DNA of 17,882 nt from Kiritimatiellia bacterium (GTDB taxonomy: Bacteria > Verrucomicrobiota > Kiritimatiellia > RFP12 > UBA1067), in assembly GCA_017508315.1 (NCBI GenBank), contig JAFVZE010000371.1, positions 1 to 17,882 on the forward strand, in the 5' to 3' direction. Below the pieces are notes generated by a model that was not told where the DNA came from, did no database searches, and saw nothing but the letters and a program-made list of their open reading frames with translations. This document shows positions 8,033 to 15,163 of the stretch, piece after piece. Numbering within the stretch: position 1 is the stretch's first letter; each line of letters begins with the position of its first letter. The translations under genes and the position numbers were made by a program.

Positions 8033-8061
8033 AGTATAACACTTCGATGCGCAATCGGCAA
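8033..8061 (-). promoter_or_regulatory. Sigma-70-type promoter of the secreted hydrolase/flippase operon
   Basis: On the minus strand, TTGCCG (8061-8056) and TATACT (8038-8033) are separated by exactly 17 bases, close to the sigma-70 consensus. Transcription should start near 8025-8027, only about 3-6 bases before the ATG at 8022. The mRNA would therefore be leaderless or nearly so, consistent with the missing Shine-Dalgarno sequence. Confidence 0.7.
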
Positions 8062-8075
8062 ATGCCGGGCACCGT

Positions 8076-8128
8076 CATGACGCGACCCGTTCGGGTGCGC
8101 ACCGTGCGAGTATACACCGCATGACGCG
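8076..8128. promoter_or_regulatory. Candidate operator region between divergent promoters
   Basis: This stretch has several symmetric elements packed between two divergent promoters. ACCCG-TT-CGGGT (8085-8096) is a hyphenated palindrome, GGTGCGCACC (8094-8103) is a perfect one, and CGCAC-C-GTGCG (8098-8108) overlaps it. The 9-mer CATGACGCG occurs directly repeated at 8076-8084 and 8120-8128, 44 bp apart (about four helical turns). The arrangement suits a dimeric regulator acting on both operons. It does not resemble the AT-rich ArgR box. This is inference from symmetry alone. Confidence 0.35.
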
Positions 8129-8133
8129 GAATT

Positions 8134-8142
8134 TGGTATAAT
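8134..8142 (+). promoter_or_regulatory. Extended -10 promoter of argG
   Basis: TGG followed by the perfect hexamer TATAAT (8137-8142) forms an extended -10 element. No good -35 hexamer sits 16-18 bases upstream, as is usual for extended -10 promoters. Transcription would start near 8149, giving a leader of about 33 bases that includes the strong ribosome binding site AAGGAG at 8170-8175. Confidence 0.65.
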
Positions 8143-8181
8143 ACGAGGGAATCTTTTCCAGCCAAAAACAAGGAGCGAAAA

Positions 8182-9414
8182 ATGAAGCTTGAAGATCTCA
8201 AGGGTAAGACTGTCGGCGTGTGCGTGTCGGGAGGTCTCGATTCGAAGACGATTTGCTGCGTACTTCTCGATGCCGGAGTGAAGGTGAAGGCGTTCTCGGC
8301 GAACGTCGGGCAGCCGGACGAGAAGGATATCAACGACATCAAAAAGCGCATGGCCCCCACCGGCGTCGATACGGTCATCGTGGACGTCACGAAGGAAATG
8401 GCGGATATCTGCTTCGAGACCGTCAAGTGCCAGGCTATGTACGACGGCGGCTACTGGAATTCGACGGGCATCGCCCGCGCCGTCACGGTGCAGAAACTTC
8501 TGCCGGCGATGAAGAAGGCCGGCTGCTCGGTTCTCGTCCACGGCGCCACCGGTCGCGGCAACGACCAGATGCGTTTCGAGCGCTACACCAACGTTCTCGA
8601 TCCCAAGTTCGGCGTTTACGCCCCCTGGCGCGACAGCGATCTCCTCAAGAAGTTCCCCGGCCGCACCCAGATGGTCGATTTCCTCGCCAAGCGCGGCATC
8701 GTCGCTTTCGTCGGCACCAAGAAGAAATATTCGACCGACGCCAACCTTGCCGGCCTCAGCCACGAGGCGGAGGATCTCGAGTCGATGGAGACTTCGATGA
8801 AGATCGTCAAGCCCACCATGGGCGTGTGGCCCGAGAAGGCGCCCAACAAGGTCGAGAAGCTCACGCTCAAGTTCGAGAAGGGCCGCTGCGTCGCCGTCAA
8901 CGGCAAGAAGATGTCGCCGTTGGAAGTCATGGTTCACCTCAACAAGGTCGGCGGCAAGAACGGCATCGGCATGAAGCACGCGCTTGAAAACCGCATCATC
9001 GGCACGAAGAGCCGCGGCGTGTACGAGGCTCCCGGCATGGAAGTTCTTTCCTGGGGGCTCAAGTACATCTACGAGGGCATCATGGACCGCCGTTCGACGG
9101 ACCTTTTCCAGAAGCTTTCCAAGTTCGTCTCCGACCAGATCTACGACGGGCGCTGGTTCGATCCCGCGACCCGCGCGGCGCGCGCCGCGATTCAGGTGTG
9201 GGCCGACAAGGCCACGGCGGAAGTGACGCTCGGGCTCTACAAGGGCAATATCTACTTCGAATCCCTCAAGGGTCTCAAGGGCACCATCTACAACGAAGCC
9301 GACAGCTCGATGGAAGAGTCCGACGGCTTGAACCCGCACAGCTCGCAGGGCTTTGCCGAAATCCAGTCGGTCGAGGCGAAGATGCTCGCCAAGTCCGGCC
9401 AGATCAAGGCGTGA
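8182..9414 (+). CDS. argG: Argininosuccinate synthase
   Basis: A cytoplasmic 410-residue enzyme that joins citrulline and aspartate using ATP, the penultimate step of arginine synthesis. The ATP-pyrophosphatase P-loop is SGGLDS at residues 16-21, with Ser where many family members have Thr. 'HGATGRGNDQMRFE' and 'YSTDANLAGLSHEAEDLE' are the conserved citrulline- and aspartate-binding segments. 'NRIIGTKSRGVYEAPG' and the C-terminal 'YNEADSSMEESDGLNPHSSQGF' region complete the fold. Length is normal for the family. The start is fixed by AAGGAG six bases upstream and by the extended -10 promoter. argH and other arginine genes are not adjacent. It is transcribed divergently from the secreted hydrolase operon. 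Confidence 0.95.
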   Translation: MKLEDLKGKTVGVCVSGGLDSKTICCVLLDAGVKVKAFSANVGQPDEKDINDIKKRMAPTGVDTVIVDVTKEMADICFETVKCQAMYDGGYWNSTGIARAVTVQKLLPAMKKAGCSVLVHGATGRGNDQMRFERYTNVLDPKFGVYAPWRDSDLLKKFPGRTQMVDFLAKRGIVAFVGTKKKYSTDANLAGLSHEAEDLESMETSMKIVKPTMGVWPEKAPNKVEKLTLKFEKGRCVAVNGKKMSPLEVMVHLNKVGGKNGIGMKHALENRIIGTKSRGVYEAPGMEVLSWGLKYIYEGIMDRRSTDLFQKLSKFVSDQIYDGRWFDPATRAARAAIQVWADKATAEVTLGLYKGNIYFESLKGLKGTIYNEADSSMEESDGLNPHSSQGFAEIQSVEAKMLAKSGQIKA

Positions 9415-9421
9415 GGGTAAT

Positions 9422-9477
9422 GTTTGAATGTTTGAATGTTCGAATGTTTGAGTGTTCGAATGTTTGAATGGTTGAGG
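9422..9477. repeat. Tandem array of an 8-bp repeat (consensus GTTTGAAT)
   Basis: Seven consecutive octamers fill almost the whole gap between argG and grpE. Units 1, 2 and 6 are GTTTGAAT; units 3 and 5 are GTTCGAAT; unit 4 is GTTTGAGT; unit 7 is degenerate (GGTTGAGG). The variation is mostly T/C at position 4, so TTTGAA and TTCGAA types are mixed. The array is AT-richer than its surroundings and has no terminator hairpin. It ends one base before the first possible grpE start, so it lies where a ribosome binding site would be. An isolated GTTTGAAT followed by G also occurs just after the tRNA gene (11363-11371). Function unknown. Confidence 0.9.
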
Positions 9478-9478
9478 G

Positions 9479-10081
9479 ATGAGGATTTTCAAGCGAAAGA
9501 TGAAAGAGAATAAGGAAGCAAACGAGTTGGCTGACAAGGTGGCGGAGAAGCCTGCTGAAGAGGAAACCGTAAAGACGGAGACGGCGGGGGAAGAAACCGC
9601 CGCCTCCGCCGAAGCGGCCGCCGGCACCGGCGATGAAAAAAAAGAGCCCGCCGAGCCGGATTGGAAGGCGCTCTACGCCATCACGCTCGCCGATTTCGAC
9701 AATTACAAGAAACGTGCCGCGCGCGACCGTGAGGACGTCTACCGCTACGCCGAGTCCGACATTCTCAAGGATGTTCTTCCGTCGGTGGATAATCTCGCGC
9801 TTGCGCTCGACAAGGCCGCAGACGGGGAGGATCCTTTCGTCAAGGGCGTGCAGCTTGTGTACGACACTCTCCTGAAGGCGCTTGAAGGTCACGGCGCCAA
9901 GCCGATGGAAAATCCTCTCGGCAGGGAACTTGATCCGAATCTGCACGAAGCGATCGCGACGCTCCCCGACGAAAAATACGAGGAAGGCAAGATTTCCAAT
10001 ATCGTAAAGACCGGCTGGATGCTCGGCGACAAGCTTCTGCGCGCGGCGCAGGTGGTGGTTTCTTCAGGCAAGAAGCAGTAA
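9479..10081 (+). CDS. grpE: Nucleotide exchange factor GrpE
   Basis: A 200-residue cytoplasmic co-chaperone that drives ADP release from DnaK. The first 60 residues are charged, Glu/Ala-rich and probably disordered. A coiled-coil segment 'WKALYAITLADFDNYKKRAARDRED' follows, and then the conserved C-terminal part: 'VLPSVDNLALALDK', 'GVQLVYDTLLKALEGHG' and 'NLHEAIATLPDEKYEEGKISNIVKTGWMLGDKLLRAAQVVVS', the GrpE signature. The start is uncertain. The ATG at 9479 has GAGGG directly abutting it, and the in-frame ATG at 9500 has GAGG about 15 bases upstream, so the product may begin at MKENKEAN. dnaJ follows after one base, clearly in the same operon; dnaK is not adjacent. Confidence 0.93.
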   Translation: MRIFKRKMKENKEANELADKVAEKPAEEETVKTETAGEETAASAEAAAGTGDEKKEPAEPDWKALYAITLADFDNYKKRAARDREDVYRYAESDILKDVLPSVDNLALALDKAADGEDPFVKGVQLVYDTLLKALEGHGAKPMENPLGRELDPNLHEAIATLPDEKYEEGKISNIVKTGWMLGDKLLRAAQVVVSSGKKQ

Positions 10082-10082
10082 T

Positions 10083-11264
10083 ATGGCGGACAAAAGAGAT
10101 TATTACGAGGTACTGGGCGTCGCCAAGGGCGCGTCGGCGGACGAGATAAAGTCCGCCTACCGCAAACTGGCGATGAAGTATCATCCCGACCGCAACCCCG
10201 ACAACCCCGAGGCCAAGGAGAAGTTCACCGAGATTTCCGAGGCGTACGAAGTCCTTTCCAATCCCGAGAAGCGCCAGCGCTACGACCAGTTCGGCCATCA
10301 GGGCGTGAATTTCGGTCCGGGAGGATTCGATTTCGGGCGCGACTTCTCGCACTTCCAGGATGTCGACTTGAACGACATATTGAGTTCGTTCTTCGGCGGC
10401 GGGGGAGGCGGTTTCTCGAGTTTCTTCGGCGGCGGACGCCAGCAGCACCGTGCCGATCCCAACGCTCCCCGGCGCGGCGACGACATGACCTTCCGCCTTG
10501 AAATCGATTTCGACGAGGCGGTGTTCGGCAGCGAGCGCACGATCGACCTCACGCTTCCGGGGCAGTGTCCCGAATGCGGAGGTTCGGGGGCGGCGGCAGG
10601 CTCCAAGCGCGTCACCTGCAAAACCTGCGGCGGGCGCGGTGTCGTCATCGGCGGCGGCGGATTCTTCCAGGTCCGTCAGACGTGTCCGACATGCAACGGC
10701 GAAGGATCGGTGATAGAAAAGCCCTGCAGAAAATGCAGAGGCGCCGGCCATATCGCCACGCCGCAGCAGATATCGCTCAAGATTCCCGCCGGCGTTGACA
10801 GCGGTTCGAGGCTCCGGCTTTCCGGCAAGGGCGGCGGCGGGCTGCGCGGAGGCGAGAACGGCGATCTGTATGTGCTTCTCAGTGTCCGCGATAGCGACAT
10901 TTTCGAGCGCGACGGGCTCGATCTTTACGTCAGTGTTCCGGTTTCTCCGGTCACGGCGGCTCTCGGCGGCGAAGTCGCCGTTCCCACTCCGGAAGGTGAG
11001 GCCCGGCTTAAGATTCCGGCGGGAACGCCGAACGGAAAAGTGTTCCGGCTCCGCGGAAAGGGCGTCAGGTCGTTGCGCGGCGGTTCTCCCGGCGACTTGG
11101 ACGCGCGCATCGTTTTCGAGGTTCCGGCGAACCTTGATCGCAGACAGAAGGAACTGCTGGAGGAATTTGCGAAGATTTCGCGCGAAAGCACCTATCCCGA
11201 GGCGCAGTCCTTCGCCAACAGGTCGAGGGTGTTTTTCGCGCATCGCGACAAACTGCGCAAGTAA
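10083..11264 (+). CDS. dnaJ: Chaperone protein DnaJ
   Basis: A 393-residue type I Hsp40 that delivers unfolded substrates to DnaK and triggers its ATPase. The J domain covers residues 1-70 with the essential HPD at 34-36. The Gly/Phe-rich linker follows (FGPGGFDFGRDF... FFGGGGGGFSSFFGGG). Four CxxCxGxG zinc motifs run from about 162 to 222: CPECGGSG, CKTCGGRG, CPTCNGEG and CRKCRGAG, enough for two zinc sites. The C-terminal substrate-binding domains are complete, so length and order are normal. Its ATG comes one base after the grpE stop, which implies coupling. A tRNA-Leu gene begins eight bases after its stop, with no promoter visible between. Confidence 0.96.
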   Translation: MADKRDYYEVLGVAKGASADEIKSAYRKLAMKYHPDRNPDNPEAKEKFTEISEAYEVLSNPEKRQRYDQFGHQGVNFGPGGFDFGRDFSHFQDVDLNDILSSFFGGGGGGFSSFFGGGRQQHRADPNAPRRGDDMTFRLEIDFDEAVFGSERTIDLTLPGQCPECGGSGAAAGSKRVTCKTCGGRGVVIGGGGFFQVRQTCPTCNGEGSVIEKPCRKCRGAGHIATPQQISLKIPAGVDSGSRLRLSGKGGGGLRGGENGDLYVLLSVRDSDIFERDGLDLYVSVPVSPVTAALGGEVAVPTPEGEARLKIPAGTPNGKVFRLRGKGVRSLRGGSPGDLDARIVFEVPANLDRRQKELLEEFAKISRESTYPEAQSFANRSRVFFAHRDKLRK

Positions 11265-11272
11265 GTGAGTTT

Positions 11273-11356
11273 GCATCTGTGGTGGAATGGCAGACACGCT
11301 GGATTTAGGTTCCAGTGCCGCAAGGCGTGTGGGTTCAACTCCCACCAGATGCACCA
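11273..11356 (+). tRNA. tRNA-Leu (anticodon UAG), CCA encoded
   Basis: A complete cloverleaf can be folded by eye. GCATCTG (11273-11279) pairs with CAGATGC (11346-11352). The anticodon arm is CTGGA-TTTAGGT-TCCAG with anticodon TAG. A class II variable arm with GCC-GCAA-GGC is present, and the T-arm is GTGGG-TTCAACT-CCCAC. Discriminator A is followed by an encoded CCA (11354-11356). The UAG anticodon reads CUN leucine codons. The gene starts eight bases after dnaJ, with no promoter or T-run visible on either side, so it may be processed from the grpE-dnaJ transcript. Confidence 0.95.
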
Positions 11357-11421
11357 ATGTGCGTTTGAATGTCGGCTCCGGCGGTTTTCGTGGACTCTTG
11401 AACAGAAAAGGAGACATATCG

Positions 11422-12825
11422 ATGAATACTAGCAGAAGAAATTTTCTTTTTTCCGGCGGAGCCTTCGCTCTGGCGGCAGGATGCCGCTCGACGGCGCTTT
11501 TCGGCAGCCCCGATCTGGTGTTCGGAGTAGTCAGCGACATCCACATCACGACGCCGAAGTCCTGCGCGCTTTTTGAAAGTTCGCTCAGGTATTTCAAGCG
11601 CCGCGGGGTCGATGCGGTCATGGCCCCGGGCGATCTCACCGACTGGGGGCTGCGCAGTTCGCTCGTGCTGTTGAAACGGTCATGGGATAAGGTGTTCGCC
11701 GGAACCGGCGTCGTGCCGCTTTTCACGACCGGCAACCACGACTATGACGGCTGGTGGTACGGCGACATGACGATGGAAATGCACGCCAACGGATATTCGG
11801 AGGATGAAGCGCTTTCCAAACTCGGGCTGGACGGACAGTGGCGGGAGATAATGGGCGAGGATTTCGCCGCCGTGCGTCTGCGTTCGGTAAAAGGGTATGA
11901 TTTCATTTCCGGAGAATGGCATGGGTATGACGGGCTCGGAAAATGGATGGATGCAAACGGCGGAAAACTCTCCAAAACAAAGCCGTTCTTCTATTTTCAG
12001 CACGTTCCGATCAGGGGTACCACCGGTGACAGTTTCGGATGGGCTGACGGCGGAAAGATCAAACCGGTATTGTCGAAATTCCCCAACTGCGTCGCTTTCA
12101 CCGGTCATGCACATCGCCCGTTCATCGACGAACGTTCGATTTGGCAGGGCGAGTTCACCGTCGTCGCCACGCCTTCGCTTTCTTATGCGGGAATCCCCGG
12201 CGGATATGAAAACGGCAGTTCCAAGCGCAACGGCGAGGCGAGGGAAACGATGCCGATGGTGCCGTACCGTCGCGATGTCCGCGGCGGACAGGGTTATCTC
12301 GTCAACGTCTGGCCGGATAAGATCGCCATAGAGCGCATCGATCTCGAAGAGGAGGCGTCGGACGCTCCCGAGTGGGTGATTCCGCTTGTCGGCGGCGGCA
12401 AGCCGTATTCTGGCGAACTGCGCGAGAAGGAAATCCCCGTTCCCCGGTTCCCGTCCGGCGCGACCTGCGAACTTCGCACCGTCAATACGGAAGACAGATC
12501 GGGCAGATGGGCGATCGCCATGGAATGCGTTTTCCCGACGGCCGAGATCGCATCCGGACACCGGGTTTACGATTACGAGATAAGGGCGGTTCCGAAGGAC
12601 GGCTCCAAGCCGCTCGTCAAGCGTTTCATCTCTCCGGCATACGCCAGAATGGCCAAATACGAGCCTGAATATCAGCGTTTCTGGTTCAATGTCGCGGAAC
12701 TTCCGCAGGATCGCGAATATGTAATCGAAGTGAGAGCGCGCAACTGTTTCGGCAGGAGCTCTCTGCCGATCGTCTCCGAATCGTGGCGCGGCAAGCCGGG
12801 GCTTGGGAAGGCGAATCGCGCATGA
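11422..12825 (+). CDS. Tat-exported calcineurin-like metallophosphoesterase
   Basis: A 467-residue secreted or surface phosphoesterase. A twin-arginine signal (NTSRRNFLF) is followed by a hydrophobic core ending in AAGC at residues 18-21, a possible lipobox, so it may be a lipoprotein. The dimetal phosphoesterase motifs are all present in order: DIH at 39-41, GD at 70-71, GNHD at 104-107, His194 in FQHVP, and GHAH at 228-231. A C-terminal region from about 330 onward looks beta-rich and probably forms a fibronectin-like or accessory domain. The start is fixed by AAAGGAG (11407-11413); an upstream in-frame start inside the tRNA is rejected. The stop overlaps the next start as ATGA, coupling it to the HD-domain protein. 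Substrate unknown. Confidence 0.88.
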   Translation: MNTSRRNFLFSGGAFALAAGCRSTALFGSPDLVFGVVSDIHITTPKSCALFESSLRYFKRRGVDAVMAPGDLTDWGLRSSLVLLKRSWDKVFAGTGVVPLFTTGNHDYDGWWYGDMTMEMHANGYSEDEALSKLGLDGQWREIMGEDFAAVRLRSVKGYDFISGEWHGYDGLGKWMDANGGKLSKTKPFFYFQHVPIRGTTGDSFGWADGGKIKPVLSKFPNCVAFTGHAHRPFIDERSIWQGEFTVVATPSLSYAGIPGGYENGSSKRNGEARETMPMVPYRRDVRGGQGYLVNVWPDKIAIERIDLEEEASDAPEWVIPLVGGGKPYSGELREKEIPVPRFPSGATCELRTVNTEDRSGRWAIAMECVFPTAEIASGHRVYDYEIRAVPKDGSKPLVKRFISPAYARMAKYEPEYQRFWFNVAELPQDREYVIEVRARNCFGRSSLPIVSESWRGKPGLGKANRA

Positions 12826-13601
12826 TGTCGCCGCAGTCATGCGGTATCGCTTTTCCGGAGCTTCGCGAAGTCTATCTGCGCTATGTAGACGGGTTTCGCG
12901 GTCCCGACGGCGAACTGCCGCCGATGATGCGGTTGAAACTGGAGCACACTTTTTCCGTGGTCGCCAACGCCGAGTCGATAGCGCACGGGGAGGACTTTTC
13001 CGCGAGCGAGCGCGATGCCGCGCTCGCCGCCGCTCTGCTGCACGATACGGGGCGTTACGAGCAGCTAAGGCGTTACGACACTTTCCGCGATGCTGACAGC
13101 GTCGACCATGCGAAACTAAGTTGCGATATAGTGCTTGAAAACGGCTGGACGCGGGAAAGGGCGGTTCTGGACGCGATTCTGTTCCACAACCGACGCGATC
13201 TTCCGTCCGATATGGATGCGCTTACCGCCGTTGCCGCCAAAACGGTCCGCGACGCCGACAAACTTGACATCTTCCGGGTTCTTGAAGCGCAGGTCGCCGA
13301 GACCGATTGGCGCGGAGGCTCGAAGGCGTTTTGGGGACTGCCGGTGTCGGAGTCTCCCAATCCGAAGGTGGTCGATTGCATATTGTCATCGTCCGCGGTC
13401 GATTACCGCGAGATAAAGTCGCTTTCCGATTTCGTTCTCATTCAGGTCGGATGGATGGTTTCGGGACTTGAGTACGCCACTTCCAGACGGCTATGCCGCG
13501 AACGCTCCCATCTCGCATTCCGCCGCGACTTTCTGCGCCGTCTTACCGGCGATGCGTCGGTTGACAAGGTCTGCCGTCTGGCCGAGGAGCGGCTCGGTTG
13601 A
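12822..13601 (+). CDS. HD-domain phosphohydrolase
   Basis: A 259-residue cytoplasmic protein with the HD metal-dependent phosphohydrolase fold. His42 in 'LEHTFSVVANAESIA', the His-Asp pair at 74-75 in 'AALLHDTGRYEQ', and Asp144/Asp146 in 'VRDADKLDIF' give the H...HD...D metal site. 'YDTFRDADSVDHAKLS' and 'AILFHNRRDLP' are shared with a well-populated stand-alone HD family of unknown substrate, so nucleotide phosphohydrolysis is possible but unproven. Translation probably begins at the ATG at 12822, which overlaps the preceding stop; a second ATG follows immediately at 12825. The promoter of the next gene starts inside the stop codon of this one. Confidence 0.87.
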   Translation: MMSPQSCGIAFPELREVYLRYVDGFRGPDGELPPMMRLKLEHTFSVVANAESIAHGEDFSASERDAALAAALLHDTGRYEQLRRYDTFRDADSVDHAKLSCDIVLENGWTRERAVLDAILFHNRRDLPSDMDALTAVAAKTVRDADKLDIFRVLEAQVAETDWRGGSKAFWGLPVSESPNPKVVDCILSSSAVDYREIKSLSDFVLIQVGWMVSGLEYATSRRLCRERSHLAFRRDFLRRLTGDASVDKVCRLAEERLG

Positions 13602-13626
13602 CGGAGGCGGTGGTGTTTGCTATACT
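13598..13626 (+). promoter_or_regulatory. Sigma-70-type promoter of the GH123-like gene
   Basis: TTGACG (13598-13603) and TATACT (13621-13626) are separated by exactly 17 bases, one mismatch from consensus in each hexamer. The -35 box contains the TGA stop codon of the HD-domain gene. A start near 13633 leaves a leader of about 40 bases carrying AAAGGAA just before the ATG at 13674. Confidence 0.75.
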
Positions 13627-13673
13627 CCGGTGAAAATCGACAGTGTCCACATGATGAAGTTCGAAAGGAAACT

Positions 13674-15140
13674 ATGAAAAAGGCCGTGGTGTTGTTTCTG
13701 CTTGCCGCAACCGGCATGCTCGCGCAGGCGAGGCAGTTCGAGGTCGCCGCGTGGAGAGGCGAGAGCGTGGCGGCGCTCGTGGAGGATTATGCCGTTCCGG
13801 ACATGGATCTCGGTCTCCTGCCCGAGGGAGTCAAAGGTCGTATCGGAACGTTGCGCGAAGTGCGTTACATGACCGCTCCCAAGTCGCTCCAGTACCTTTA
13901 CTGCGCCGACCGCGTCGAATGGGACAGCGATGAGTCCGGCCCGCGCGTAATCGAGCTTACGGTCGCTTCCGACACCAAACCCGGCGTCTACGACGTCGGC
14001 CCCATGAAGCTCAAGATCGTCGATCGCCTCCTGCCGCAGCCCAAAGACTGGAAGTATTATCTCGATCTCTGGCAGCATCCGTGGGCGGTTTCGCGCGTCA
14101 ACGATGTGACGCCTTTCTCCTGGAGGCACTACCGCAAGATGCGTCCGGTGTGGGAACTTCTGGCCACCGCCGGACAGAAATCGCTTACGGTGAGCATCCT
14201 CGATGAGCCGTGGGATCACCAGTGCTATGATCCCTACCATTCGATGATCGGGCGTAAACTCGACGCCGACGGCAACTGGACGTACGATTATTCGCTTTTC
14301 GACGAATATGTCGAGTTCGGCCGCAGCTGCGGAATCGGTCCCGACATCTCCTGCTACACGATGTGTCTCTGGGGGTATATCGTGCGCTACACCGGTCCCG
14401 ACGGCAGGACCGTCGCGGTCGAAGCCAAGCCCAACACAAAAACCTTCGACGATTTCTGGGGGCCGTTCCTCGAGGATTTCGCCGCGCACCTCAAGGAGAA
14501 GGGGTGGTTCAAGGATACCTACATCGCCATGGACGAGCGCAGCCCGGAGGATGTTCTCTACATCGCCAACTTCGTTCAGAAGCATGCGCCGGGATTGCGC
14601 ATCGCCATGGCCGGCAACCGCAAGCCCAGCGACTTCAAAGGCATCACCATCGACAGCTACAGCCAGGTTCTTTCCCACGTGACACCGGATTTCCTCGCCG
14701 AATGCGCCGAGCGCCGCGCCAAGGGATTCGTCACCACCCATTACGTCTGCTGCTCGCCCTTCTATCCCAACACCTTCATGAGTTCCGGCGCTGGCGAGGC
14801 GTTCTGGAACGGAGCGTATCCAGCTCTTTGCGGGCTCGACGGCTTCCTGCGCTGGGCGTGGAATTCGTGGGGCGAGGACGCGATGAAGGACGCCACCTAC
14901 TGGGCGTGGCGCGCGGGAGATACGTTCCTCGTCTATCCCGACGGCTCTCCGAGCTGGCGCTTCTTCGAACTGCGCAACGGCATCATCGCCGCCGAGAAGA
15001 TCCGCATCCTCAAGGAACAGGGGCTTTTCACCGAGGAAATCGCCAAGCTTGCCAAGCGTTACGACGCCAAGGCGGCGGTCGCCAACAAGTGCAATTTCCC
15101 GGCGATCCGCAAGGCCACGCTTGATCTCGTGAACCGCTGA
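13674..15140 (+). CDS. Secreted GH123-like / DUF4091-domain glycoside hydrolase
   Basis: A 488-residue exported protein with a Sec signal peptide (MKKAVVLFLLAATGMLAQA). The C-terminal half has the DUF4091 layout: 'GFLRWAWNSWGEDAMKDATYWAWRAGDTFLVYPDGSPSW' followed by 'FFELRNGI'. This region is associated with GH123, whose founding members remove N-acetyl-beta-galactosamine. The barrel contains 'YIAMDERSPED', with adjacent Asp287-Glu288 matching the consecutive Asp-Glu pair used in GH123 substrate-assisted catalysis. The N-terminal 100 residues look like a beta-sandwich. The start was chosen for the signal peptide and the AAAGGAA at 13664-13670; the longer reading from 13617 would overlap the promoter. 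It has its own promoter and no adjacent transporter. Exact glycan unknown; the activity itself is inferred. Confidence 0.82.
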   Translation: MKKAVVLFLLAATGMLAQARQFEVAAWRGESVAALVEDYAVPDMDLGLLPEGVKGRIGTLREVRYMTAPKSLQYLYCADRVEWDSDESGPRVIELTVASDTKPGVYDVGPMKLKIVDRLLPQPKDWKYYLDLWQHPWAVSRVNDVTPFSWRHYRKMRPVWELLATAGQKSLTVSILDEPWDHQCYDPYHSMIGRKLDADGNWTYDYSLFDEYVEFGRSCGIGPDISCYTMCLWGYIVRYTGPDGRTVAVEAKPNTKTFDDFWGPFLEDFAAHLKEKGWFKDTYIAMDERSPEDVLYIANFVQKHAPGLRIAMAGNRKPSDFKGITIDSYSQVLSHVTPDFLAECAERRAKGFVTTHYVCCSPFYPNTFMSSGAGEAFWNGAYPALCGLDGFLRWAWNSWGEDAMKDATYWAWRAGDTFLVYPDGSPSWRFFELRNGIIAAEKIRILKEQGLFTEEIAKLAKRYDAKAAVANKCNFPAIRKATLDLVNR

Positions 15141-15163
15141 GGATCGGTTTTCCGCCAGATACG

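Noticed and set aside
9422..9477. CRISPR array
   Set aside because: The repeats are 8 bp and directly tandem with no spacers, and no cas gene is nearby.
8023..9627. Upstream extension of the hydrolase frame by 535 codons across argG and the repeat array
   Set aside because: It is aligned antisense to argG, crosses a strong promoter, and would bury a good signal peptide inside the protein. The true start is at 8022.
11287..11421. N-terminal extension of the metallophosphoesterase starting inside the tRNA
   Set aside because: It translates tRNA sequence; a strong AAAGGAG and a Tat signal support the start at 11422.
9840..11735. 631-codon open frame antisense to grpE, dnaJ, the tRNA and the phosphoesterase gene
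   Set aside because: It is codon-aligned with dnaJ and runs through a tRNA gene; the composition is typical of a shadow of a GC-rich coding region.
13617..13673. N-terminal extension of the GH123-like protein
   Set aside because: It would start inside the -10 region of its own promoter and displace the signal peptide; the ATG at 13674 has a ribosome binding site.
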